Positions 13,701 to 25,082 of a stretch of 64,000 nucleotides of DNA are shown in pieces. The notes under the pieces were generated by a model. The model worked only from the letters and a program-made list of their open reading frames with translations. It was not told where the DNA came from and did no database searches. Where the stretch lies: positions 6,758,001-6,822,000 of the forward strand of contig OZ014416.1 of NCBI GenBank assembly GCA_963965975.1. Reading direction: 5' to 3'. The stretch comes from Xestospongia bergquistia (taxonomy: Eukaryota; Porifera; Demospongiae; Haplosclerida; Petrosiidae). Positions within the stretch are counted from its first letter, which is position 1. Every line of letters begins with the position of its first letter. Position numbers and translations under genes: made by a program.

Positions 13701-16700
13701 TTTTTGGAATTGTGAACTCAATCCAATTCAGTTGGCATAGGCTTCAGTAAAAGGTTACGTAGCAAAACACAACACACACTACAACCTGACACATGTTCAA
13801 CAGTTAGTACCAGAAGGATTTAAACACACAACAGTAGATATGTGGTGAAGAAGAGAGTGATGATGAAGATAATGATAATGATGAGTTGATTGATGACGCA
13901 GACAGAAAACTTATTGACAGAGCTTTATGTGAACAATCTACAACAAGTGCAAGCATAAGTGACATTTGGACTGACTCCAGACAAGAATTAGACAGGACTT
14001 CCTTAGCAGCTGTGACCCAATTTTCCTACAAAATGTTCTTCCTTTAACTGACTGACTGTACTTATATTTAACATTTGAATAATATTATAGCTATCATATA
14101 ACGTATAAATTAGCCTTCAAAACTAGCTACTTACTGTAAAATCTTGTCTGCAATAAAACTTCAATCCTAGCACCATTTTGATCATTGACCACACCCAATA
14201 TATGTATGAACAATTCCAGTGGTCAGTGGTAAGCTTATACTTCATTTATGGACAATACAGCTAACTTCAAAGTATACATCACAGGTGATTTTTGAAATTA
14301 TCAGTAGATACGCAAGTTAAAAGGGATCAATACGTTACTTCAAACGTTGAAATATGACTAGTAATAAGGAAGTTACAGCAAAAAAACCAAGTGCCAGGTG
14401 AACGCGAATGGACTTTAGTTACATTGACTATATAGTTTACTGTCTAATAATTGTCTAATGTCTCGATACTTGTATGTACTAAAATATTTTTTCACAGTAC
14501 TATGTATAGTAATATATATAAAACGTATTGTAATACATATAGTTGACTGTTAACCCACAAGCAATGTGAACTGTTGTATAATATAATATATATCATTGTT
14601 GACTGTGAGTGTATTCATACAAACAAGGTACATGTACATATGATGTTCATAAGATACTCTTTTGTCATCTGTACCTTGTAAGGTTGTGATTATTGTCTAT
14701 TACATAAGCAGCTTGTTTGCTTGGAAGATCAGGTTTCTTTTCTTGAAACTTTATTTAAGTAGTGTACATTTATATAATATAATATTATTATTAATGTCAA
14801 CCATTTGTTGAAGTACCAAGTCATGGTTTGTTCATTATTGCTGATATTTACAATAACATTGATAGTGTTTGTTTTGTTTATAAGATGATTATGATGAATA
14901 ATAACAAACTATTACAATTAAAGTATGTTCACTTATTTCACTATTACAAACATAGCATTGTGAAACAAAAATCATGACAATCACTAGATTCATTAATCAT
15001 ATAATGAATCTTAAATTGATAACTGGCCGTACATTTGACCTCTTTGTGTATCATCAAGTTAATGTATTACAAAATTGTATGTGTACTCATCAGTAATAGA
15101 TTGGGTAGCAGTTTATACCATTTCTTGAGTACTGTAATTATGTTTGTCAACACAACATAACGTTGTACCTTGTAATGTCTTACAAGTATTGTTGTTGTTA
15201 CCATGGTGATAAATACAGGAGTTAAAATTGGTGATCATAAGTTTTGAAAGATGGTTCACCATTTGCTGCATATTTTACCATATATCTACTATAAGTATTT
15301 ATATCAATAATTAATTCAATATTAATATTGGTACTCTATTATGAATTAATAGTAATAATGATCTTAATATTACTGATAGCAATAATGAAATAAACTCTGT
15401 ACATTTGTTGCATACTTTGTAGTTCTTCATTGGCTACTGAGATGAAAAATCTCCAAAGATGTATCTGATATCTTTAATTATACAATTATTACATCATCAG
15501 TGCTTTAGATACATATTTAATTGAAAAAATGGTTGTCTATGTTACATTTCAAAGTATAATAAGAAAATTGAGTAATCCTTAAAAATTGCCACTTCCATCA
15601 TTTATTCCTTGAATATATCTGATCAAATCTTTAATTTGGTTTCTTCACTTTGTTGGTTACTAGGAAGTGAACGTATAAACATATGTTGATTTGTACTTTA
15701 TGCATATCAAAATTATAACACTGGGGACTACTTTAGATATGAAAACATATTCAAACTTCCTATTAGACAAATTTTCTGGCTTTAGATAATGTCTGCTATA
15801 AATGTCAATACATTCACTACAAGTAGCGTTGTCTAGTGTTATATTAGTTTAAGTATAACTAAAACTAAAATACGTTTAGTGAGGAGGTTTTTTTGGATTT
15901 TATTTAACTAACTATAACGAACTAAAATGAAATCTTTTAATAACTTTTTATAGCTAACTAAAATATTTTACTTGGGCTAAAAAACTAACTATAACTTAAC
16001 TAAAACTAAATTTCATAACTAAAACAACACTAGTGTTGTCCCAAGATTAAGAATGATTATTTTAGGTGATATATGGAATATACTCAGAGCTGATTGATTC
16101 ACATAACATTAATTTCATGTTCTGTTTTGCTATGAACACTGTTTGTGTGGACAATTAGGATTAAAAGGAAAAAGAAGATAGAACCACATATTCACTAGAT
16201 ATTCCTCCAGATAATTATTCCTTTTAAGTCAAAATTTACACACAATGTCAGAACTTGTTTCCTTGAAGTGATCCTTTTGTGCAGCTGTTCCAGGTATATT
16301 GGTAATTTTTTCACTCTTCTGACATTTCATTTCAGTGAGGTCCTTGATAAAGGTGTGTTACAGTATCACCACAAGGACATCAGTTATATGTGGTAATGTA
16401 GACATCTGTAGCCTAAGATATTTGAGTTTGCTAGTAGCCACTTAACCATGTACTAGATATGACTTACATCATTTGCTCTGTCGATTCTAAGGACCGGAGT
16501 CAATTAGCTTTCTTTCTCCAATATCAAAATTATATAAACAGTTCTAATTTTTCATGTACTGTAATATTATTAAATCAACTACATGATGAAGGGCATTTTT
16601 ATGATCAGAATTTCTGGCTTCAAAAACACCTGCATTAAGTTCACCTGTTTGCTTGTCTTGTAAAGTTGTATGATGTCTGTAAAACAAATGCATACTTATT

Positions 16701-19700
16701 AATATAGTCTGTATTTGTTGTTAGAGATGGCACTGAAGACTAGGCATTGAATATTAATAATTAATGAACCCAATATAGTGGCATCCCTGTTAAAGTTCAT
16801 AATATTAGAGCCATTATTGTATTAAATATAATTTAGTCTGTTGTAGAAGCTGCTGCTACAAAGAAGAGGATTGAAACATAATTGGAATGCTTTCCTGAAA
16901 TGCCAAGATACACTTTTGCTACACATTTGTAGTTGGCAGGTGCTTCTTACAAGCAATACAAACTTGAACCATTTTTACATATGAAAACTTCTTCATGTAC
17001 TTAGTTTCAAGGTATTGTTCAATGTGAATTTAAGTGATATTATGCTTGACATCTTTGTTACCATCAAATGTAAAAATACCTGTATGGTGTCAACATCAGC
17101 CATGACAATTCTAATGTTAACAAACTCTTCTGTAACTATTCATATGTAAACTGGTGGATAGGTCCTTAGACTCTCTCTTACTATGTCTTCCCTAAATTTT
17201 TGGCTTTCCTTCTCTTTCCTTTATGCTTACCTTAATAGACTCTTTTCAAAATAAATTTTACTTTGTTGTGTGAGACTTTGTATCTACCTATGCTAAGGCA
17301 TGAAACAGTGCTCTACAAGATCAAAGAGTATATTTATGGTAACAAGTTTAAATCAGTATCAATACCTTATAGATACACTGAGGTGTAGTTGACTTTGTTA
17401 ATATGATTCATAGTCTTAAATCCACAGATACTATGAGTGATCTTTGATACAAATTTTGTATCTATACATCAACTTTATTATTGAACTTATACCTGTGGTA
17501 ATTTTTATTCAGTTAACTGACACCTATTAATATATTTGTCAGTTCATGTCAATTACCTCATGTTTGTGACAATTTAAATGCCTTTCAAAACGTAATACAT
17601 CAATGTTATTTACATCCTGCACAATTTTTTGTCTTAATGCTTGACTCTTACTACAAAGCTTGCTTTGCAAGTTATGATATTCAGTATTTTTCATATTTTT
17701 GCCACCTAGTTTATGATGAATATTAATTTAAATCACCATCCATTGAACTTTTCCATGCCTGATATATCTAGTGCCACAACATTTTTATAACCTTAGAGGA
17801 AGTTATAGCAAGCTGCTGCAAAAATTATTGTATAAGAATTGTCATTATTAAATGTTCTATAGAGGCTATTTCCAAGCTTTTTAATGTGCTACTTTTACTG
17901 TCAAAGTACTCAAATTTAAAATAGATATTACTGATGTAAAAGCATAATCATATTGGTATAAAATTAGTGATTGCAAATTTTTTAGTTTTATAGTTATCAT
18001 AGTTCAAACAAAATTAATTATAAAAAAAAGAAAAGAACATTGTGTCATATCTAAATAGACAATGCTGTTGACTACATGATTGTTGTTCTCAAAAACACAA
18101 AAGCAATTATGTAAAATTGACATGCATGTTAATTGACATGTGACCCTAAACAATCCTAGATCTGTTCATATGTAGTATGTCAGGTAATTAAAACAAACTA
18201 GTCATGAAAGCAAGATACTTCCTCATATTAAAACAAATGACAACACTAGCAGTCAATAGAAGTATTACTAATTAAAACAACATTATCTTTCAGTCATTAT
18301 ACTCTGTTTGTAACTGTTATATTATTGTCAATGATAAAGAAATAGATAGAGCTAATTTGTGTTATTGATATTTTCAGTTTTAATATCTTAATATCTTTCT
18401 CATCAATTTGCCAAGAATCCATGAGATATTAATAATGATATAATTATAAAATACAATATTATAGCAAATTATTTTGCTCCATGTTCTCATCTAGACCTAT
18501 GTGTTATGTGTTTACTTCTTTCTCTAGTATGGCAATACTCTATTGCATTATGCCTGCTCATGTGGTAGTAAAGACACAATACAATACCTGCTAAATGATG
18601 TGAAGTTAAATCCACTGGCTGTAAACAATCGTAAACAAATACCATTAGAACTTATTCCACGAAATCTTGAAGACAGATTCCAATTTCTAAAATTGTTTCA
18701 ACCATTTCTTCAACATAATATAGAGTATCCAGTAGATTCATATGCCAAACTATTCCTTTGTGGAAAAACAAATGCTGGTAAAAGCTCTTTAGCTGCTGTT
18801 ATATCTTATCGTGCTGACAAGGGGTCTTTTCATGACTACAATGCAGAAGGGTGTGTTGAAGGTGTTGTATTACAAACTACTGGAATTGACTACCACAGCA
18901 TTCATAGTATAGAAGTAGGAAATGTTGTAATCTTTGATTTTGCCGGACATGCAGAATATTACAGTAGCCATGCTGCAGTATTGGAAACTCTTTTGTTGAG
19001 GTCACCAGCTGTCTTTGTAATTGTAACTAATCTTACTGATGAGAAAGAGATAATAAAGAGGGACCTGTACTTCTGGTTTAATTTTATTGAGAATGTTAGC
19101 ACTAATTTAAGTAACCCCAGTCAAGTTATCATTGTTGGAAGCCATATCGATCTTTTGCCACATGAAAATGATTACGAATCTTTTATTAATGAAATTGCAA
19201 GTAGTGCCATTCGTGATCAAAATTATACTGGTTTCCTGGCAATGGACTGTCACAGATCAGGAGGTAAAGGTGTTAGAAAATTTATGACTAAACTAAAGAA
19301 AAGCTGTGAAGCTGTTATTGACAGAGAAGATAAAATAAGCTACCACTGTCATTGTCTACATGCTTTCCTTCAACAGCTTCAACTTGTTGCTATTAGTTTA
19401 GATGACCTCTGCTCAAGAATTGAGAATATGAATGAGCCATGTCTTTTGTCAGACCGATCAACTGTGTTGAAGTTCTTGACCATTCTTGGAGAAAAGGGTC
19501 TTGTCTTATTTTTAGGAGATTGGTTAATTATCGACCAAAAAGCTCTTTTAACCGAGGTAAATGGTATTCTTTTTAATGAAAGCATTGATCGTGTTCGTAA
19601 ACCAGTTACCAGTAACACTGGTATCATGCCAGTATCCACATTAGCTAAACTATTTCGCAACCACAATGCAATGATGCTAATTCGCTTCTTAATAAGTCTA

Positions 19701-22700
19701 CAATTCTGTCACCAAATCAATTCTCGTTCTGTTAGTAACATCGCAAACAATATACCATCTGAAGAACCTCCTGTAACTGAAGATACCAAATACTTATTTT
19801 TTCCTGCACTTATTAAGGATGAGAGGCCCTCACCAGTCTTCAATACAACAGATGGATTTGGTTGGTGTCTATGGTGTCCAGATCCTCAACAATTTCTACC
19901 TATACGATTCCTTCATACACTACTTCGTCACTTGGCCTATACTCGTTGTCTTCCTCCTGACAACACTGATATAACTGAAACCAACATTGAAGTCAATGAA
20001 CTGTATCGTGATTGTATTATGTGGAAAAATGGTATATATTGGAAAGATGAGAATGATATTGAGGTGATGGTGGAGGTTACTGAGCACAATAGATGTGTTA
20101 CAATTTTAGTTTCATACTGTAGTTCCTTGAAAAGTTATGAGATTCGTACATCTCTCATTAAAGAAGTACTTGGTCTTAAGAACATGATATGCTCATGTCA
20201 TGTGCAGCAGTTTGTTATTCCTCCTTGTAATATGAACGATGTTGTTGACAAGGAGCTGGGACAACGTATACTCTATTCCCTTAGAAAAGTAGCCCTTGCA
20301 GTTATTACCAAATGTCCTATTGGAGATGTAAACAATAAAACTGCTACAAGTGTTGACATCAGATCTGTTGTGGGTAAAAATGAACCTTTCCTCTGCATTG
20401 CCCCCATTGTCATTGAGGTTCTCTTTACAGACAGCAAAAATGACATACTCTTGCCACCTGACTACATCCAACATATAGAGGAAGCATGTAGGGAGATGAT
20501 GCCAATGTCAAGTGATCACTCTCATCTCTCAGTGAGGGAACGTCTCAACCGATTTAGCATTTTTACTGGTCGTAATCCTTTGGTAAGTCAATAATTTTAA
20601 CAATGTTTAATTGTTTGGATATTGTACATAGACTATATCCTCTCGACCTATTAGAAAGGAAGAAATACATCATCTCTCTGAAGATGTTTTTTTTATTAGA
20701 AAGAAAGGTAGGTCATTATACTTCATCATCCTCTCTTACTTAAAATTTACTTATTATTGCTTATAGAATCTGTCACCACTAATCCTGATAAACAGATACA
20801 CTTATCAAGTACATATGATATATCAGGTATGTTTGGTATTCATGTTTGTTACATTCATTATGTTGACAACTAATGATACAGTATAATAAGGTGATAATAT
20901 TAATGACATGTAATATTTTTACTTTAGACAACTACCTGATTCAAGCTAGTTATATATAGAATGCTATAGCTTTTACTAAAAAGAACCAATTACACTGGAA
21001 TCGATTAACAGATATCATTTTGACTGCATATGTTTAGTTTTATAAACAGTTTAATTTACTTTTTGTATTTAGTTAATAGCAACATTACAAAACATTGTAA
21101 ATTGCTTTATATTTCAATACTCCTGTCTGTCAAAAATGTTTACACAGCCTGTTTGTTTATTTACTACAATAATATAGGTAATCAAGAGTCAAAAGAGGGT
21201 ACATTCACTGATGATTTTACACATTTTCCTAAGTTATGTAAGTTAATGGAGTCATTTCTGGACAATTGTAAACTTAATTTTCCTGTTAGTTGTCCAGCCA
21301 AAACGACATGAAGTTTTAACTCAACTAGTATGTATTGATACTTTATGGCGTAATATTGGTAATGGTCTTGGAGTCAGTTTTAATACCCTTCAAGGTTTGG
21401 CTGAATCCAACCAGTCAAATCAAGCAAAACTCGACCAGGTTATTCAGAAGTGGCTGGACATGAGTGGTAAAGATGATGGTGCTCCTGTCACATGGATCAC
21501 AATATTAGATCTTCTAAAGGGACCACTTGTTGACAACAAAGCCCTAGCTATGAAGATATACCAGTCATTGAAAGAAGAAAGTTCTAAAGAACAGATAGCT
21601 CCAAGTAAATATACAATATAGACACATGATGCTGATACATAAATCTTTTAGTCTTGATGTAGTTAATAGATGTGGTGGTCGTATTATTAACATTAGCATT
21701 AACCTGCTCTGTAGGTCCTAAAATACTATTGTTTATGTTTCAGTTTTTGTGATGAATTGAAAAGCTAATATATTTTTAGTGATTTTTGTTGCTCTGTCTG
21801 TTGCATAGATATCTTTGTTCTGACTCAATAAGGATTGAATGTATATTTTTATAGCTGCTCACGTATCATATATATTTTAATGTACATATTAATTATAATT
21901 AAAGGCTATGCAACTATCCACATATGATGTTTGTATTGTGACATTTTACAAGAGATTTGTATACAACTTGTCACATTTTATGACGTTAACTTTATATCCT
22001 ATAGAACTTGCTAAGGAATCAGCTACTGCTAATACAATTGAAGGATATAATCCTGACAAGTTACCTATAGGACATCAGGTATGATTTATCTTATTTTATA
22101 GGTCATGTTAATGTTGGTCATTTATAAATTCAGTTCCTTAACAATATAATAGACAATGGTTACATCATCAAATCTTTCCTATTGTAAACATAAAACACTA
22201 TTTATGACATATTTATACTCTACTCAATAGCAACAATTCTCACAAGAACTTTCAAATGAGCCCAAAGAAGCTCTCCTTGTAGCTGGTGATAGTACACAGC
22301 AAGGTAATGTAAGACATCTAACTAATAATCACTGCATATAATATGTGTGAAAACATCAACTAATCAATTGTTCCACCTCTATAGTCTATGTTGTTATCGT
22401 TAACATAGTGATATTAAGTAGTTTATTTATGTTGATAAAATGTTGTATTGCTTGTTGAAATGAAAAGGTATTAATTCTCTTTTGTGTTCACTAAGTAACC
22501 TTTAACTCAGTTACTATTCCTTTTCTTGGTATATTGTGTAGGCACTTCTGAGCCATCAGAAATATTTCTGGATTATTTTGCTGATATTTGTGAAGCCATT
22601 GAAGTTAAACCCTTTTTCATTGTTAACCGCCTCCTTACTGCTAGATTGATATCACCAACTTTCAAAGAAGACGTAAAAAGTACGATTGGTGATAATTATG

Positions 22701-23005
22701 AGAAAGCAGACAAAATAGTTAATGAACTACAACGACAGGTCAAGGAAAAAGGAATTAATTTTTTAAAGGCTATCTGTGATTTCCTTTTGAACCAGAACCA
22801 TACATTAAAAGACATTGGGATAAGAATGAAACATCAATTAGAAAGTAAGAGGTTATATTATAAAACTCTAGTATGACTGACTGTTATTTTACAGTATATA
22901 TACATATATATTTTATAATGTTATTGCTTGTTTTAAATGATATTATACTCAAGCGATCTATTGTATATCTTTCTTTTTACTGCAGGCTTAACTCTACCTA
23001 CTTAA
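684..23005 (+). CDS. Ankyrin-Roc-COR-Death-CARD-like protein, 5' end missing
   Basis: Exons: 684-782, 923-1027, 5533-5631, 7334-7435, 8555-8653, 10363-10467, 18528-20582, 20632-20707, 20767-20826, 21178-21237, 21290-21604, 22005-22078, 22231-22303, 22542-22844, 22986-23005; about 1214 residues, all phases compatible. The first six exons are each one phase-0 ankyrin repeat of 33-35 residues. The 685-residue exon starts with another ankyrin repeat and then holds a Roc-type GTPase: P-loop GKTNAGKSS near 18762, G3 motif DFAGH near 18936, G4-like SHID near 19140, followed by a COR-like region. Exon 21290-21604 is a death domain (LWRNIG, WLDMSG, PVTW landmarks). Exon 22542-22844 looks like a CARD or other death-fold helical bundle; this is less certain. 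If the last splice is not used, the frame stops at 22876 instead. Likely a cytosolic signalling scaffold that pairs ligand-binding repeats with a GTPase switch and death-fold adaptors (inference from domains). First exon and promoter not seen. A possible AATAAA lies at 23212. Confidence 0.85.
1433..1546 (-). repeat. Short gypsy LTR (114 bp)
   Basis: On the minus strand the block begins TGTAGTATCC directly after a purine-rich tract (GGGGGGAG) and ends AAAGCTACA, as expected for a 3' LTR with TG...CA ends. An 18-bp piece of its terminal sequence recurs in the same orientation at 2745-2762, at the other edge of the coding fragment. Confidence 0.65.
1433..2762 (-). mobile_element. Decayed Ty3/gypsy LTR retrotransposon fragment
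   Basis: Read on the minus strand, 2741-1914 encodes an RNase H region (SADASAYGLGAVL, then YAQIEKEALA) and the integrase HHCC zinc-binding region; 1910-1740 continues in frame into the start of the integrase core (GTDLF, VVDYYSR). Reading is broken by in-frame stops near 2610 and 1916, and by loss of most of the integrase core near 1740. A C-terminal pol tail follows, then a purine tract at 1547-1555 and the LTR. Gag, protease and reverse transcriptase are absent. It sits antisense in the intron between ankyrin exons 2 and 3 and cannot be autonomous. Confidence 0.85.
3570..5172 (-). mobile_element. hAT DNA transposon, degenerate, with 8-bp target duplication
   Basis: The 1603-bp element is flanked by the 8-bp direct repeat GTTCAAAG (3562-3569 and 5173-5180). 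Its ends are imperfect terminal inverted repeats starting TAGTGATGTTTTAG and TAGTTTTGTTTTAG, followed by subterminal TTAGTTATAG repeats. Minus-strand frames hold a BED-type zinc finger stretch (4681-4412) and the start of a hAT/ZBED transposase core with the motif LTDNGCNMLKAF (4380-4018). The two parts are in different frames and the C-terminal half is missing, so the element is inactive. It sits in an intron of the ankyrin-Roc gene. Confidence 0.85.
5376..8392 (+). repeat. 3.02-kb tandem duplication, copy 1 (two ankyrin exons)
   Basis: Positions 5376-8392 match 8398-11417 at a constant offset of 3022 bp, rising to 3027 near the TA repeat. The unit contains ankyrin exons 5533-5631 and 7334-7435 with their introns. 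Long intron stretches, for example 6593-6775 and 9615-9797, are almost identical, so the duplication is recent. It added two ankyrin repeats to the protein without disturbing phase. Confidence 0.95.
7718..7765. repeat. (TA)n microsatellite, copy 1
   Basis: Uninterrupted TA dinucleotide run inside the duplicated intron. The copy-2 counterpart at 10756-10792 is shorter, which accounts for most of the change in offset between the two copies. Confidence 0.95.
8398..11417 (+). repeat. 3.02-kb tandem duplication, copy 2 (two ankyrin exons)
   Basis: Second copy of the unit at 5376-8392, with ankyrin exons 8555-8653 and 10363-10467. Exon 10363-10467 is one codon longer than its partner at 7334-7435 because its final codons differ (SF against E). 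Splice sites are intact in both copies. Confidence 0.95.
10756..10792. repeat. (TA)n microsatellite, copy 2
   Basis: Shorter partner of the TA run at 7718-7765, at the equivalent place in the second duplication unit. Confidence 0.95.
11643..11844. promoter_or_regulatory. Cluster of RFX X-box-like palindromes in an intron
   Basis: Three near-palindromes of the form GTNRCC-AT-RGYAAC lie within about 200 bp: 11643-11656 (one mismatch), 11718-11731 (GTCACCATAGCAAC, full match) and 11831-11844 (GTTACCATAGTAAC, full match). Half-sites occur at 11680-11690 and near 11900. The match to the RFX X-box consensus is direct; regulatory function is inference. They could equally be decayed copies of a repeat. 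Confidence 0.4.
12254..12520 (+). repeat. Third, partial copy of the 3-kb unit
   Basis: Matches the intron part of copy 1 from about 6998 and of copy 2 from about 10015. It resembles copy 1 more (shared ATGAGCATCTAA). It resumes after the mariner insertion at 14416-14450 and then diverges before the expected ankyrin exon, which is absent. Confidence 0.85.
12521..14415 (+). mobile_element. Tc1/mariner-type DNA transposon, dead copy
   Basis: A 1895-bp insertion flanked by TA on each side (12519-12520 and 14416-14417), splitting sequence that is continuous in the other copies of the 3-kb unit. The ends are imperfect inverted repeats (AATGTCCATTCACG against AAGTCCATTCGCG, both followed by a CACCTG-like block). 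It encodes a broken DDE transposase. The empty site preserved in copies 1 and 2 fixes the boundaries. Confidence 0.92.
12615..13850 (+). pseudogene. Tc1/mariner/IS630-family transposase pseudogene
   Basis: An ATG-started frame runs 12615-13229 and encodes a helix-turn-helix-like N-terminus and the first catalytic strand (VYTDET), ending at TAG where the family normally has tryptophan. The same frame continues after the stop to about 13450. A frameshift then leads to the second catalytic aspartate region (IILDNASYHN, near 13470), and another shift near 13690 leads to the third acidic motif (CELNPIQ). At least three lesions make it non-functional. No other gene shares this strand within the element. 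Confidence 0.88.
14418..18527 (+). other. Large intron of the ankyrin-Roc gene
   Basis: End of the 8-kb intron before the Roc-COR exon. Apart from the residual third repeat copy (14416-14450) and the hAT MITE at 15834-16032, I see AT-rich sequence with no coding frame, RNA gene or clear repeat. Confidence 0.6.
15834..16032. mobile_element. hAT-family MITE (199 bp)
   Basis: Flanked by 8-bp near-identical repeats GCGTTGTC (15826-15833) and GTGTTGTC (16033-16040). The ends are inverted repeats starting TAGTGTTAT and TAGTGTTGTTTTAG, and the body is made of TTAGTTATAG-like subterminal motifs shared with the 1.6-kb hAT element at 3570-5172. It has no coding capacity and is best read as a deletion derivative mobilised by that family. 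Confidence 0.85.
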
Positions 23006-25082
23006 TTAGTGTGTAGCCCCTCCCACCCTTTATTTTCACATTTGTTGCTTTATATATTTCCTTATCATAGTTAATTAATTTATGTATACTTTAATTGTCT
23101 AAGATGACTTTTGGTTTTATTATTGTTGCTTTTTCTGAAGTATAATTGATAATCTAGAATGTTAATTTTAATCTGTTGAATGATTTTAGCCCTTGAGGTA
23201 ACAATGCTAAAAATAAAAACACTCATTGTTAAGCACTTTAGAAATTGATTTACTATCTCGAAAAGCTTATCCTGCTGTGCTACATTTATAGATCTTTGTT
23301 AGTCATATAAATTTTAACTAAAATATCTGATCCAAAGCTTTTGCCATACCAGTAGTCAATGAAAGTTAGCTACCTTGGGGAATATTTTGATAGAACAGAT
23401 GTCATTCAAGATTTGTGAAATTATACATTGCAAAAGAGAGAAAGGACATATTAAAATTGATAACGTTGACAGAAAAGTATACTTAAAATATAAATCTGTT
23501 TCAAAATACTGTAGAGGATTACTAATATAAATAAGAGACAACAATGTACATATTATAATACTATACATCTTTATGTGAGTAACTAGAGATAAATATTGTA
23601 AAATTAAACTTGTAAGACATTTGCTAATAACTGCAATACATAAATAAACACTCAATAGTATAAGCTAATATAATGCCCCAAGTCTGATTATTAGAGATGA
23701 TAACACTTGATATGAATAAACACACTCAATAACAGAGCAGTTTAGGATGAGAAGAGGTAGAAAAAATAGCAATGATTTATTTTTTATTTTGAGACAATTA
23801 GGTATTTAGTTTTATGAGAGATAATTTTAGAAGTTGAGCAGAAATTCATTTCTTAATAATATTAATATCAGATTAAATGATAGTGAAGTCAACAGATGAT
23901 GAAAATGGAGATGATAGAAGAATGTTATCAGTGTAGACAATTAATTCATTAAGACAGAGAGAGGGATTTTAGTGATGTCATTTAAATATAGAATGAAAGG
24001 AAGTGGGTCTATGGAAATAGCATATATATATAAAAAAGCACAAACTAACATTATCTATGAAGACTGTTCAGAGATGTGTAATTATATATTTCTCATTATA
24101 TATTCATGTCCTTTATATGTCACAATAGTAACCATCAGCAATAAATAGCAAAGATTTATATTTATTTTGAGACAATTAGGCATTTAGTTTTTTAGAATTT
24201 GAGCAGAAATTCATTTCTTAATAATATTAATATCAGATTAAATGATAGTGAAGTCAGCAGATGATGAATAATAGAAGAATGTTATCAGTGTAGACAATTA
24301 AAATTCATTAAGAGAGAAAGAGGGACTTTAGTGATGTCATTTAAATATAGAATAAAAAGAAGTGGGTCTAGAATTTAATCCTGGGAAATAACATATATAT
24401 AAAAGAAGCACAAACTAACATTATCTATGAAGATTGTTTAGAGATACATAATTTTATATTTCTCTCATTATATATTCTTATTTTTATATGGTACAATAGT
24501 AACCATCAGCAATAATTTATACATAATAATAATACCAAACCTTATAAAGTGATTAAGACATTGAAAATGAGAGCCACATTCAAATGACAACAATGACCTA
24601 TACATTCTATCAATACAATACTCAATAATAATGTGATTACTTGTAACCTAATTTGCAATAAGAACCCACTTTTCGTAAAACATTTGTGACCTGATTTGTC
24701 AAACAGGACCATTGTTAAAACACATCAAAAAACAGCTTTGACACATACAGTTGCCATATATATGCACAACTACTCATTTTAACTATATATATATTCAACT
24801 GTTTTTGAGGTGCTTAGTGGTCCCTTTTCACTAATAAGTTGCAAATATTTAAATCAGGTCCCAATTATTCTGTAGCAATCATATTTCATCCTACTTTGTA
24901 AATCCTAACATTATCTTCATTCATATTGCCAGTAGAGGTTGATAACAACAACTTATAGGTATAACAAATCCATATAATAAAAATTAATAAAAGTAAAAAA
25001 TTTCAGGGTATAAATAACAATATCAAGTATGACAATTCATAATAAAACATTAAATATATGTAACATGTACATGTACATCAGT
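23006..25082. other. Intergenic stretch between convergent genes
   Basis: Space between the 3' end of the ankyrin-Roc gene and the 3' end of PPCS. It holds a candidate polyadenylation signal at 23212-23217 for the plus-strand gene and the 380-bp tandem duplication at 23767-24515. I see no other gene. Confidence 0.6.
23767..24515. repeat. 380-bp tandem duplication
   Basis: 23767-24146 and 24147 to about 24515 align head to tail (both start AGCAANGATTTAT and run through GAGACAATTAGG and ACCATCAGCAATAA) with small indels. Non-coding, in the gap between convergent genes. Confidence 0.9.
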
